From positions 13,506 to 77,505 of the forward strand of contig NZ_JAUSWF010000010.1 in assembly GCF_030815095.1 (NCBI RefSeq): 64,000 nucleotides of DNA, given 5' to 3'. The notes beneath the pieces are model-generated. The model saw nothing but the letters and a program-made list of their open reading frames with translations, was not told the DNA's origin and did no database searches. Below are positions 44,032 through 52,529 of this stretch, in pieces (within the stretch, counting starts at the first letter, position 1; the number at the start of each line of letters is the position of its first letter). The stretch is from Aedoeadaptatus ivorii. GTDB taxonomy: Bacteria > Bacillota > Clostridia > Tissierellales > Peptoniphilaceae. Position numbers and translations under genes: made by a program.

Positions 44032-45029
44032 AAGTCTATATTTACTCGCAGTTTCAAAAGTGGATCGCAACCAGCGGCATCGGCCGGGCGGGTATTCACC
44101 AAAAGTGGTGCCTTACCCTGGCGGGCGCTCGGGTGGTAGACAATTACAAGGACGCGGACGTGGTGCATATCAACACGATTTTTCCCGGTACGCCCTTTAT
44201 GGCACATCGGGCGAGAAAAGCCGGAAAGAAAGTGGTCCTCCACGCCCATTCCACCGAAGAAGATTTCCGCAATTCCTTTAAGGGATCCAATCAAATCGCC
44301 CCCTATTTCGGAAAATGGATCCGGTACTTATACGAACAGGGAGATGTGGTCGTCACCCCTTCCGCCTACTCCAAGCGGCTCTTAGAAGAAGACGGGGTCG
44401 ATAAGGATATTTACGTACTCAGCAACGGCATCGATCTCGATTTTTATACCGCCAAGGGCGATGAGCGCAACCGGTTCCGAAAACTCTACGGCTATGGGCC
44501 CGAGGATAAGGTTATTATGTCGGTGGGCCTGTGGATCGAGCGAAAGGGGATTTTGGATTTTATCGAATTGGCAAAGTCCATGCCCGAATACCGCTTTATC
44601 TGGTTCGGAAAGACCAGCCCGAGCCTGATCCCCGCCAAGGTCGCCCGTGCCATCGAACAGGCGCCCTCGAACCTTCGCTTTCCGGGCTACGTATCCCGCG
44701 AGGCGCTGCGCGATGCGTACTTCGGCGCGGATCTGTTCTTATTCCCTTCCTACGAAGAGACCGAAGGCATCGTCGTCCTCGAGGCATTGGCTTCGAAAAT
44801 CCCCGTGCTCCTCAGAAACATCCCCGTCTACAAAGGCTGGCTCACCCAGGGCCGCGACGTACATATGGCGCGCTCCCACGACGAATTCGCCGAGAAGGCA
44901 AAAAAGATTTTGTCCGGTGAGATGCAGGATTTGCGAGAAAACGGGTATAAAGTTGCCCAGTCCCGTTCTTTCGAGAGCATCGGAAAGCGGCTGGTGGATA
45001 TTTATCAAAGCATCGACGCAAATATGTAA
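44028..45029 (+). CDS. GT4-family glycosyltransferase, probable glycolipid synthase
   Basis: A 333-residue GT-B glycosyltransferase. SGIGRAGIHQKWCLTLAG and HAHSTEEDFRNSFKGSN near the N-terminus recall the LafA/LafB and CpoA group that builds diglycosyl-diacylglycerol, the lipid anchor of lipoteichoic acid. The C-terminal nucleotide-sugar part has SVGLWIERKGILDFIELAK and FPSYEETEGIVVLEALA with the E-x7-E motif. No signal peptide; it should act on the cytoplasmic membrane face. Donor sugar and acceptor cannot be fixed from sequence. Confidence 0.85.
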   Translation: MKVYIYSQFQKWIATSGIGRAGIHQKWCLTLAGARVVDNYKDADVVHINTIFPGTPFMAHRARKAGKKVVLHAHSTEEDFRNSFKGSNQIAPYFGKWIRYLYEQGDVVVTPSAYSKRLLEEDGVDKDIYVLSNGIDLDFYTAKGDERNRFRKLYGYGPEDKVIMSVGLWIERKGILDFIELAKSMPEYRFIWFGKTSPSLIPAKVARAIEQAPSNLRFPGYVSREALRDAYFGADLFLFPSYEETEGIVVLEALASKIPVLLRNIPVYKGWLTQGRDVHMARSHDEFAEKAKKILSGEMQDLRENGYKVAQSRSFESIGKRLVDIYQSIDANM

Positions 45030-45039
45030 AGGAGACACC

Positions 45040-45459
45040 ATGGAATACAAAGTGTATGGAGACGATATCGTCCTGCGCCTGGATCCGGGCGATAAAATCG
45101 CAGAGAGCCTCTTGGTATTGGCAGAGAAAGAAAACATTCAGGCGGCATCGGTCGTGGGCCTCGGCGCCACAGACGACGTAAAGTTCGGCATCATGGACCT
45201 AAACGCCAAAGAATATACCGAAATGCATCTGAAAAAGCCCATGGAAATCACCATGTTTATGGGCAATTTGACGAGAAAAGACGGCGAGGCCTATCTCCAC
45301 AGCCATATCAATCTGGGAGATGTAGAGGGCAATGTTTTCGGCGGCCACTTCCACGAGGGCGTTATCTCCGTCACCGCGGAACTCTTTATCCACACCGTCG
45401 GCGGCACCGTGGAGCGCGTGTTTGACGAAAAGAGCGGCGTCAACAAGATGGTATTTTGA
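45040..45459 (+). CDS. PPC/DUF296-domain protein
   Basis: A 139-residue protein consisting of one PPC (DUF296) domain: LRLDPGDKIAESLLVLAEKENIQ, ASVVGLGATDDVKFGIMD, and the conserved HSHINLGDVEGNVFGGHFHEG with several histidines that may bind metal in the trimer. The family occurs fused to AT-hooks in plants and alone in bacteria, where its role is not established. GGAG precedes the ATG; the frame is open upstream but there overlaps the glycosyltransferase gene. Probably the last gene of the VTT-GT operon. Confidence 0.88.
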   Translation: MEYKVYGDDIVLRLDPGDKIAESLLVLAEKENIQAASVVGLGATDDVKFGIMDLNAKEYTEMHLKKPMEITMFMGNLTRKDGEAYLHSHINLGDVEGNVFGGHFHEGVISVTAELFIHTVGGTVERVFDEKSGVNKMVF

Positions 45460-45474
45460 TCGATTGAGAACGAG

Positions 45475-45497
45475 AGAGCCCGAGAGGGCTCTTTTTT
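45475..45497 (+). terminator. Terminator after the PPC gene
   Basis: AGAGCCC (45475-45481), GAGA loop, GGGCTCT (45486-45492), then six Ts. Confidence 0.9.
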
Positions 45498-45590
45498 GAT
45501 GCCTGCATACGAAAACAGCCCTTTCTATGCCATCGCCGAGCGAGAAATTCTGTATTTCTTTCTTATATGTAAGTGGGAAGATAAAATCTG

Positions 45591-45618
45591 TGTTAAAATC
45601 AGACTAGTTAGCGAACTA
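45591..45618 (+). promoter_or_regulatory. Promoter and inverted repeat before the hydrogenase maturation operon
   Basis: TGTTAAAAT (extended -10, TAAAAT at 45594-45599) is followed at once by TAGTT-AGCG-AACTA (45605-45618), a perfect inverted repeat over the expected transcription start. It may be an operator. Confidence 0.5.
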
Positions 45619-45676
45619 TCAATGTACCTTTGTTTTCGAGGTTCGTCCTTGAAGCCGAGGGAGGAGGTTTAGGAAT

Positions 45677-45931
45677 ATGGATGAAAAGTTGGGCATCATC
45701 GCCATTATCGTCGAATCCGGTTCCTCGGACTGTGTGGAGCGCATTAACGGGCTCTTGCACGAGTACCGCCACATTATCGTGGGCAGGCTCGGCATCCCCT
45801 ATCCCAAGCGGGCGCTGTCTTTGATCAGCGTCGCGGTCGACGGGGAGCAGGACAAGATCAATGCGCTTTCCGGGAAGCTCGGGATGCTCGGCGATGTCAC
45901 CGTAAAGACGACGTTGGCAGGTGTGCGATGA
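45677..45931 (+). CDS. TM1266-type iron-only hydrogenase system regulator
   Basis: An 84-residue ferredoxin-fold protein: KLGIIAIIVESGSSDCVERINGLLHEYRHIIVGRLGIPY, then ISVAVDGEQDKINALSGKLG. This is the small ACT/NikR-like C-terminal-domain protein (TM1266 type) encoded with [FeFe]-hydrogenase genes and called a hydrogenase regulator on the basis of that linkage. GGGAGGAGG precedes the ATG. Its stop overlaps the hydE start (ATGA). Confidence 0.88.
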   Translation: MDEKLGIIAIIVESGSSDCVERINGLLHEYRHIIVGRLGIPYPKRALSLISVAVDGEQDKINALSGKLGMLGDVTVKTTLAGVR

Positions 45932-46971
45932 TCGAAGGAATTTTAGAAAAAGCGGGAAGCGGCGCGGGCTTCGACCGACGGGAGCTGCGCTATCTCTTAG
46001 AGAACCGCGAACAGCTGGAGAAACGAGTGTTTCAGAAGGCGGAGGCAATCAGTCGGAAGCACTTCCACGGAAAAATCTACGTGCGAGGTTTGATCGAATT
46101 TACCAATTATTGTAAAAACAATTGTTTCTACTGCGGCATCCGCAGGGAAAATGCCGGTTTGGAGCGATTTCGCCTCGATGTCGGGGCGATGGAAGATGCG
46201 GTCCGTGCCGGCGCGGCGATGGGCTTTCGCACCTTTGTGCTCCAAGGGGGCGAGGATCCCTATTTTACCGACGAGATTCTTGCCGATCGCATTGCACGGA
46301 TCAAGGCGATCTGTCCCGACGCCGCCGTCACTTTGTCGGTGGGCGAGCGGAGCCGCGAATCCTATGCGCGGCTGAAGCGGGCAGGGACGGACCGTTTTTT
46401 GCTCCGCCACGAGACCGCCGATGCCGATCACTACGGCAAATTGCATCCGCCGGAGATGGATCCGGAGAAGAGAAAGCGATGCCTGTGGGATCTCAAGGCA
46501 TTAGGATACCAAGTGGGGAGCGGATTTATGGTGGGAAGCCCCTATCAGAGGATCGAGAATCTGATCGAGGACTTTATGTTCTTACAAGAACTCGAGCCCG
46601 CCATGGTGGGGATCGGTCCCTATGTCCGCCACCACGCCACGCCGTTTAGGGACTTTTCCTGCGGCAGCGTGGATCTCGCGGCGTATTGTATCGCGATTTT
46701 GCGGATGCTCTTTCCCAAGGCAAATATCCCGTCTACGACGGCGATGCAGACCTTGGCAAAAGACGGGCGCAATCGGGGCATCCGGGCGGGCGCGAATGTT
46801 TTTATGCCGAATCTGAGTCCGCGGGAAAACCGCAGGCGCTATGCGATCTACGACAAGAAGGCGTCCTTTGCATTAGAAGCGGCGGAGAATTTGGAAACAT
46901 TGAAGGATCAAATCGCAGCCCTGGGCTATACGATCGATATGGGCCGGGGAGATTATAAAGTGGAGGGATGA
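45928..46971 (+). CDS. hydE: [FeFe]-hydrogenase maturase HydE (radical SAM)
   Basis: Radical SAM enzyme that helps build the dithiomethylamine-bridged di-iron site of [FeFe]-hydrogenase. The SAM cluster motif is Cys62-x3-Cys66-x2-Cys69 (YCKNNCFYC), followed by GFRTFVLQGGEDPYF and GSGFMVGSPYQRIENLIED. 347 residues, the usual length. STTAMQTLAKDGRNRGIRAGANVFMPNLSP is typical of the HydE C-terminus. It overlaps both neighbours by a few bases. Confidence 0.95.
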   Translation: MIEGILEKAGSGAGFDRRELRYLLENREQLEKRVFQKAEAISRKHFHGKIYVRGLIEFTNYCKNNCFYCGIRRENAGLERFRLDVGAMEDAVRAGAAMGFRTFVLQGGEDPYFTDEILADRIARIKAICPDAAVTLSVGERSRESYARLKRAGTDRFLLRHETADADHYGKLHPPEMDPEKRKRCLWDLKALGYQVGSGFMVGSPYQRIENLIEDFMFLQELEPAMVGIGPYVRHHATPFRDFSCGSVDLAAYCIAILRMLFPKANIPSTTAMQTLAKDGRNRGIRAGANVFMPNLSPRENRRRYAIYDKKASFALEAAENLETLKDQIAALGYTIDMGRGDYKVEG

Positions 46972-46973
46972 GA

Positions 46974-48389
46974 ATGTATAACAAGATGTCGCCGAAGGCG
47001 GAAGACTTTATCAATAACGAAGAGATACTCGATACCTTAGCCTATGCCGAGGCCCACGCAAAGGACCGGGCGCTTCAGGAAGAAATCCTGGAGAAGGGCA
47101 AGAAGATGGAAGGGTTGGACCACCGCGAGGCGGCGGTACTTTTAGTCTCGGAACTTTCCGATGTGCGGGAATCGTTTCGGGAACTCGCCCGGGCGATTAA
47201 AAAGAAATACTACGGCAACCGAATTGTGCTCTTTGCGCCGCTGTACTTATCCAACTATTGCGTAAACGGCTGCGTATACTGCCCGTACCACAAGGAAAAC
47301 GCACATATCGACCGGGTAAAGCTTTCGCAAGAGGAGATCGAACGAGAGGTCGTAGCGCTCCAGGATATGGGACATAAGCGCCTCGCACTGGAATTGGGCG
47401 AGGACCCGGTGAACAATCCCATCGAATACGTGTTGGAGAGCATCCGCACGATCTACGGGATCAAGCACAAAAACGGCGCCATTCGCCGGGTGAATGTCAA
47501 TATCGCGGCGACCACGGTCGAAAATTATCGAAAACTCAAAGAAGCCGAAATCGGCACCTATATTCTGTTTCAGGAAACCTACCACAAAGAAAATTATGAA
47601 AAGCTCCACCCGAAGGGACCGAAGGCGAATTGGGCCTACCACACCGAAGCGATGGACCGCGCCATGGACGGCGGCATCGACGATGTGGGTTTGGGGGTAT
47701 TGTACGGCCTCAACAGCTACAAATACGACTTTATCGGCCAGTTGATGCACGCGGAGCATTTGGAAGCCTATAAGGGCGTCGGGCCCCATACGATTTCGGT
47801 GCCTCGAATCCGCCCGGCGGACGACATCGACCCCGATGCCTTTGAAAACGGCGTGCCCGATGCCATTTTCGAGGACATTATCGCCTTGATCCGCGTGGCA
47901 GTTCCCTATACGGGGATGATTATCTCCACCCGCGAGAGCATGGAGATGCGCAAAAAGGCCCTGGAACTCGGGGTATCGCAGATCAGCGGCGGCTCCAAGA
48001 CCTCCGTCGGAGGTTACGACGAGGGGCGCGAAGAAGAAAACTCCGCCCAGTTTGACACCGACGATGCCCGGCCTCTGGACGAGGTGATCGCATGGCTATT
48101 GGAGCTAGGGTATTTGCCGAGCTTTTGTACCGCCTGCTACCGCGCGGGGCGCACCGGCGAGACCTTTATGGAAGAGGTAAAGAACTTTCAGATCGCGCAA
48201 TTCTGCCAGCCCAATGCGATTATGACGCTGGAGGAGTACCTGTCGGATTATGCGACGGCATCGACCCGTGCGCTGGGCGAGCGGCGCATCGAAGAGTTTT
48301 TAGACGACGTGGAGCGCGCGGATCTGCGAGAAAAGGCGCGAGAAAATGTCGCCAAGATCCGCGCCGGCGAAAGGGATTTTCGGTTCTGA
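46974..48389 (+). CDS. hydG: [FeFe]-hydrogenase maturase HydG (radical SAM tyrosine lyase)
   Basis: Cleaves tyrosine to supply CO and cyanide for the hydrogenase H-cluster. The SAM cluster cysteines are 96, 100 and 103 (NYCVNGCVYCPYH). The C-terminal auxiliary cluster motif is intact: Cys385-x2-Cys388-x22-Cys411, which distinguishes HydG from thiazole synthase ThiH. About 471 residues. I choose ATG 46974 because GGAGG is 7 bases upstream; the ATG at 46968 is nearly on top of it. Confidence 0.95.
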   Translation: MYNKMSPKAEDFINNEEILDTLAYAEAHAKDRALQEEILEKGKKMEGLDHREAAVLLVSELSDVRESFRELARAIKKKYYGNRIVLFAPLYLSNYCVNGCVYCPYHKENAHIDRVKLSQEEIEREVVALQDMGHKRLALELGEDPVNNPIEYVLESIRTIYGIKHKNGAIRRVNVNIAATTVENYRKLKEAEIGTYILFQETYHKENYEKLHPKGPKANWAYHTEAMDRAMDGGIDDVGLGVLYGLNSYKYDFIGQLMHAEHLEAYKGVGPHTISVPRIRPADDIDPDAFENGVPDAIFEDIIALIRVAVPYTGMIISTRESMEMRKKALELGVSQISGGSKTSVGGYDEGREEENSAQFDTDDARPLDEVIAWLLELGYLPSFCTACYRAGRTGETFMEEVKNFQIAQFCQPNAIMTLEEYLSDYATASTRALGERRIEEFLDDVERADLREKARENVAKIRAGERDFRF

Positions 48390-48390
48390 T

Positions 48391-49473
48391 ATGGAGACAC
48401 AAAAGGGACTGCGCCTGCATATCGGGATTTTCGGAGCGACCAACAGCGGCAAAAGCACGCTGATGAATCTGCTGACGGGACAAAAGACCTCTATGGTATC
48501 GGATCTGCCCGGGACGACCACCGATCCGGTGTATAAGAATATGGAGATCGACGGTTTGGGGCCGGTGACGCTGATCGATACGGCGGGCTTTTCCGATGCG
48601 ACCGCGCTGGGAAATGAGCGCATGCGGCGCACCGTCAAGGTGCTCGACGAGATCGATGCCGCCATTGTTTTGGGAGAGGGCGCCCCGGAGATCCGCGCGG
48701 CGCTTTTGGAAAAGAAGATCCCCGTGCTGGCCCTCAGTTGGCCGTTCGAAGCGCGCGATACGATTCTTCAGCGCATTCGAAATCTCTTCAAAGAAAAGGA
48801 GCGCGCACCGCGCCTTTTGGAGGGCATTGCATCGCCCGGCGATCATCTGCTCCTGATTATGCCCCAGGACGAATCCGCGCCCCGAGGGCGGCTGATCTTG
48901 CCGCAGGTACAGACCCTGCGAGAGATCCTCGACACACAGCTCACCGCCACCGTCGCCACCCCTGAAACTATGGAGGCGGCGATAGAACGCATGGCGGATC
49001 CCCCGGATTGGATTGTCACCGACTCCCAGGTTTTCGCCGAGGTGTTCGCGAAAAAGCCCGAAGGCACGAAGATCACCTCCTTTTCGATCCTCTTCGCCCG
49101 GGCAAAGGGCGATATAGAGCGCATGGTGGTGGGGGCGCGGACGCTCGATTCCCTTACCGAATCGAGCCGCATTTTGATCTCCGAAGCCTGCACCCACGCG
49201 CCCAAGGAAGAGGACATCGGACGGGTGAAGATTCCGCGGCTTCTTCGAAAAAAGATCGGCGAGAGGCTTTGCATCGATTTTTCCCGCGGCATCGATTTTC
49301 CCGAAGACGTGGCGTCCTATGATCTGATCGTCATGTGCGGCAGCTGTATGTTTCAGCGGCCCGTGGTGCAGGCGCGGATCGAGGCCGCCGTACGCGCAGG
49401 CGTACCGGTCACCAACTACGGGATTTTGATCGCCGCGCTTCGGGGCATTTTGGACGATGTGGATTGGCGATAG
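48391..49473 (+). CDS. hydF: [FeFe]-hydrogenase maturation GTPase HydF
   Basis: Scaffold on which the di-iron subcluster is assembled before transfer to the hydrogenase. The GTPase domain has GATNSGKST (residues 15-23), the G2 threonines in PGTTTDP and DTAGF. The C-terminal cluster-binding cysteines are Cys267 (ACTH) and Cys316/Cys319 (MCGSCM). 360 residues. ATG 48391 starts one base after the hydG stop. The hydrogenase itself is not in the window. Confidence 0.94.
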   Translation: METQKGLRLHIGIFGATNSGKSTLMNLLTGQKTSMVSDLPGTTTDPVYKNMEIDGLGPVTLIDTAGFSDATALGNERMRRTVKVLDEIDAAIVLGEGAPEIRAALLEKKIPVLALSWPFEARDTILQRIRNLFKEKERAPRLLEGIASPGDHLLLIMPQDESAPRGRLILPQVQTLREILDTQLTATVATPETMEAAIERMADPPDWIVTDSQVFAEVFAKKPEGTKITSFSILFARAKGDIERMVVGARTLDSLTESSRILISEACTHAPKEEDIGRVKIPRLLRKKIGERLCIDFSRGIDFPEDVASYDLIVMCGSCMFQRPVVQARIEAAVRAGVPVTNYGILIAALRGILDDVDWR

Positions 49474-49490
49474 CTGTATTGAATGAAAAG

Positions 49491-49523
49491 AAGGACCCGC
49501 TGCATTTGCGGCGGGTCCTTTTT
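49491..49523 (+). terminator. Terminator of the hydrogenase maturation operon
   Basis: AAGGACCCGC (49491-49500), ten-base loop, GCGGGTCCTT (49511-49520), T run to 49523. Confidence 0.93.
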
Positions 49524-49537
49524 GTGCCCTTCCGTTG

Positions 49538-49566
49538 TTGAGGGAAACGGGAAGGTTCGTTATAAT
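49538..49566 (+). promoter_or_regulatory. Promoter of glmU-prs-pth
   Basis: TTGAGG (49538-49543), 17-base spacer, TATAAT (49561-49566). Confidence 0.75.
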
Positions 49567-49597
49567 AGGGTGAGAAACATACGAATGAGGTGGAAGC

Positions 49598-50971
49598 GTG
49601 AATGTATCAATTATATTAGCAGCGGGTGAAGGCACGCGCATGAAGTCGCAAGTGCCCAAAGTGCTGCACAAAGTGGCGGGCAAGGCCATTTTGAGTTATG
49701 TGGTCGACAACTGCATTTCGAATGCGATGGACAAAAACGTTGTCATCGTCGGCCACAAAAAAGAAGAAGTGATTTCCTATTTTCAGGACAAGCCACTGAA
49801 ATTTATAGAACAAAAGGTGGGAGAAGGCATCCCTTACGGCACGGGCTATGCCGTAAAATGCGCCATCGACGAATTCGACGAGGACGATACGGTCTATATC
49901 CTCACGGGGGATACCCCCCTGTTTAAGCAGGAGACCATCGCGCGTTTTATGAAGTATGTGGACTATCACGGCTTCGACGCCTGCGTGCTTACCGCCATCG
50001 TCAAAAAACCCTTCGGATACGGCCGAATTATCCGCGGCCAGGACTCCAATATCCTGGGCATCGTAGAGGAAAAGGACGCAAGCGACAAGGAAAAGGCGAT
50101 CACCGAAGTCAACACCGGGATCTTCGCCTTTAAGGGCAGTGCGCTCAAGGACAACTTGGGGGCGCTGACCAGCGACAACAGCCAACAGGAACTGTATCTG
50201 ACCGATGTCATTCGCCTGCTCCGCGAACAGGGCAAGAACATCGGCGGATTTACCATCGGTTGTGAAGAGGAAATGCTGGGGATCAACTCCCGCGTACAGC
50301 TGGCGCAATGTGAAAATATTCTGCGTCGGCGCATCAACGAGCACCATATGAAAAACGGCGTTACCTTCCTCCATCCGGAATCCACCATGGTGGACTTCGA
50401 CGTGGAGATCGCCCCGGATACCATTTTGGATCCCGGCGTCCATTTGGAAGGCAAGACGAAGATCGGCGAGGGCGTCAGAATTCGCGGCGCCTCGCGCGTA
50501 TCGGACAGCGTGATCGGAGACGAGGTGGTGATCGACAATTCCGTCATCGAATCCTCCCAAGTTGCGGCGCGCGTGACCATCGGGCCTTTTGCCCATCTGC
50601 GTCCGAATAGCGTATTGGAAGAAGACGTGCACATCGGCAATTTTGTCGAGGTCAAAAAATCCCACATCGGCGCCGGCACCAAAGCGGGCCACCTCGCCTA
50701 TATCGGCGACGGCGAAGTGGGAGAAGGGGTCAACATCGGCTGCGGGGTGATCTTCGCCAACTACAACGGCAAGGAAAAATTCAAGACCGTCGTGGGCGAC
50801 CATGCCTTTATCGGCTCGAACTCGAATTTGGTGGCGCCGGTAGAAGTCGGCAAGGGCGCCTATGTCGCAGCGGGCAGTACGATTACGGAAGAAGTGGCGG
50901 ACAACGCCCTGGCGGTTGCCCGAGACAGACAGAGAAACATTCCCGGCTGGGCCGAAAGAAAGGATAAATAA
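49598..50971 (+). CDS. glmU: Bifunctional GlmU: GlcN-1-P acetyltransferase / UDP-GlcNAc pyrophosphorylase
   Basis: Makes UDP-GlcNAc for peptidoglycan. 457 residues, normal length. The uridyltransferase domain opens SIILAAGEGTRMKSQVPKVLHKV and includes YGTGYAVKCA. The C-terminal left-handed beta-helix acetyltransferase shows hexapeptide repeats (IGDEVVIDNSVIESSQVAAR) and IGPFAHLRPNSVL. The GTG start has GAGG upstream. First gene of glmU-prs-pth, as in other Bacillota. Confidence 0.96.
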   Translation: MNVSIILAAGEGTRMKSQVPKVLHKVAGKAILSYVVDNCISNAMDKNVVIVGHKKEEVISYFQDKPLKFIEQKVGEGIPYGTGYAVKCAIDEFDEDDTVYILTGDTPLFKQETIARFMKYVDYHGFDACVLTAIVKKPFGYGRIIRGQDSNILGIVEEKDASDKEKAITEVNTGIFAFKGSALKDNLGALTSDNSQQELYLTDVIRLLREQGKNIGGFTIGCEEEMLGINSRVQLAQCENILRRRINEHHMKNGVTFLHPESTMVDFDVEIAPDTILDPGVHLEGKTKIGEGVRIRGASRVSDSVIGDEVVIDNSVIESSQVAARVTIGPFAHLRPNSVLEEDVHIGNFVEVKKSHIGAGTKAGHLAYIGDGEVGEGVNIGCGVIFANYNGKEKFKTVVGDHAFIGSNSNLVAPVEVGKGAYVAAGSTITEEVADNALAVARDRQRNIPGWAERKDK

Positions 50972-50972
50972 T

Positions 50973-51929
50973 ATGCACAATCACGGAGATATCGTAATTT
51001 TTTCCGGAAACTCCAATCCGGAATTGGTGGACAAAATCTGCAAGCTCCTCAAGATTCCCTTGGGCGACTGCAATGTCAACCAATTCAGCGACGGAGAAAT
51101 TTCCATCGACATTAAAGAATCCGTACGCGGCAAGGACGTATTCGTCATTCAGCCCACCTCGGCGTCGGTAAACGACCACTTGATGGAACTTTTGATCCTG
51201 ATCGACGCACTAAAGCGCGCCAGCGCCGGCCGGATCAATGCCGTGGTGCCCTATTACGGCTACGCCCGCCAAGACCGAAAGGTGCGCGCCCGCGAACCCA
51301 TTACGGCGAAGCTCGTCGCCAATCTGATCGCCACCAGCGGCGCCAACCGCGTGGTCTGTATGGACCTGCACGCCGGACAGATTCAGGGTTACTTCGACAT
51401 TCCCGTGGACCACTTGACGGCCATTCCCTACTTAGCGGATTACTTTAACGAAAATATCGACGTATCCAATGTCGTCGCCGTAAGCCCCGACCTGGGCGGC
51501 GTGACCCGCACCCGAAACTTCGCCGAAAAATTGGGCAGCGCCCCCATTGCCATCATCGAAAAGCGCAGACCCAAGGCGAATGAGAGCGAAGTTATGAACG
51601 TCATCGGTTCTATCGAAGGCAAGGACTGCATCCTGGTCGACGACATCGCCGATACCGCCGGCACCATGTGCAAGGCGGCGGAAGCGCTGAAGAAATACGG
51701 CGCGAAGAAAATCTACGGCTGTGCGAGCCACGGCGTGCTCTCCGGCCCCGCCATCGACCGCATCAACAACTCCGTGATGGAAAAATTCGTGATCACCGAC
51801 ACCATCCACCTGCCGGAAGAAAAGCGATCCGAAAAGATCGACATCGTCAGCGTGGCGCCGATCCTCGCGAGCGCCATTCAGCGGATTAACACCGACAATT
51901 CCATCAGCAAGATTTTTGACGAAGAATAA
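50973..51929 (+). CDS. prs: Ribose-phosphate pyrophosphokinase
   Basis: Makes PRPP from ribose 5-phosphate and ATP for nucleotide, His and Trp synthesis. 318 residues. IKESVRGKDVFVIQPTS, YGYARQDRKVRAREPITAKL, the binding histidine in MDLHAGQIQGYFDIPVDHL and the PRPP loop CILVDDIADTAGTM are complete. The ATG lies two bases after the glmU stop with AAAGGA upstream; pth overlaps its stop by one base. Confidence 0.97.
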   Translation: MHNHGDIVIFSGNSNPELVDKICKLLKIPLGDCNVNQFSDGEISIDIKESVRGKDVFVIQPTSASVNDHLMELLILIDALKRASAGRINAVVPYYGYARQDRKVRAREPITAKLVANLIATSGANRVVCMDLHAGQIQGYFDIPVDHLTAIPYLADYFNENIDVSNVVAVSPDLGGVTRTRNFAEKLGSAPIAIIEKRRPKANESEVMNVIGSIEGKDCILVDDIADTAGTMCKAAEALKKYGAKKIYGCASHGVLSGPAIDRINNSVMEKFVITDTIHLPEEKRSEKIDIVSVAPILASAIQRINTDNSISKIFDEE

Positions 51930-52489
51930 TGCTGATCGTCGGTTTGGGAAATCCCGGAGATCGCTACCGACACACCCGCCACAATGTCGGTTTTATGGCA
52001 TTGGACGCCATTGCAGACCATCTGAATATCTCCGTCAATTCCATACGCTTTAAGGGGCTCTACGGCGAGGGGCGCATACAGGGCAAAAAAGTGCGCCTGC
52101 TCAAGCCGAGCACCTATATGAACGAAAGCGGACAATCCGTCAGGGAATGTATGCACTATTTTAAGATCCCGCCGGAGGAGGTGCTGGTACTGGTCGACGA
52201 CATCGACATCGAATTCGGCACCATCCGCATCCGAAAGTCCGGCAGTGCCGGCACCCACAACGGGTTAAAATCGATTATCTATCAAATACGATCCGATCAG
52301 TTCCCCCGGCTCAAGATCGCCGTCGGCAAAAAGAATCCCCATATGGATCTCGCCGACTTCGTCCTCTCCGGTTTTTCCAAAGACGAGATTCCGGTGATGG
52401 AGGAGACGGTGGAAAAGGCAAAGCGCGCGGCCATCGCCTGGACGATTGACGGCGTCGACAGCGCCATGAATATGTGGAACGGAAAATAA
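51929..52489 (+). CDS. pth: Peptidyl-tRNA hydrolase
   Basis: Releases tRNA from peptidyl-tRNAs that drop off ribosomes. 186 residues: LIVGLGNPGDRYRHTRHNVGF with the catalytic histidine and asparagine, KPSTYMNESGQSV, VLVDDIDIEFG and GSAGTHNGLKSII. The ATG shares a base with the prs stop (TAATG). In B. subtilis the same gene (spoVC) also sits between prs and mfd. Confidence 0.96.
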   Translation: MLIVGLGNPGDRYRHTRHNVGFMALDAIADHLNISVNSIRFKGLYGEGRIQGKKVRLLKPSTYMNESGQSVRECMHYFKIPPEEVLVLVDDIDIEFGTIRIRKSGSAGTHNGLKSIIYQIRSDQFPRLKIAVGKKNPHMDLADFVLSGFSKDEIPVMEETVEKAKRAAIAWTIDGVDSAMNMWNGK

Positions 52490-52519
52490 AAAGCAGCCCA
52501 AGATTTTGGGCTGCTTTTT
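52488..52519 (+). terminator. Strong terminator directly before the mfd ribosome binding site
   Basis: Perfect 14-bp stem, AAAAAGCAGCCCAA (52488-52501) with TTGGGCTGCTTTTT (52506-52519), GATT loop. The T tract is followed immediately by AGGAGG (52520-52525) and the mfd ATG at 52530, leaving no room for a promoter between. Confidence 0.93.
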
Positions 52520-52529
52520 AGGAGGAAAT

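Noticed and set aside
48220..49689. Open frame of about 490 codons antisense to hydF
   Set aside because: No family features; low-complexity Arg/Gly/His translation typical of the antisense of a GC-rich gene.
49616..50980. Open frame of about 450 codons antisense to glmU
   Set aside because: It mirrors glmU codon structure, has no recognisable domain and no ribosome binding site; glmU itself is unmistakable.
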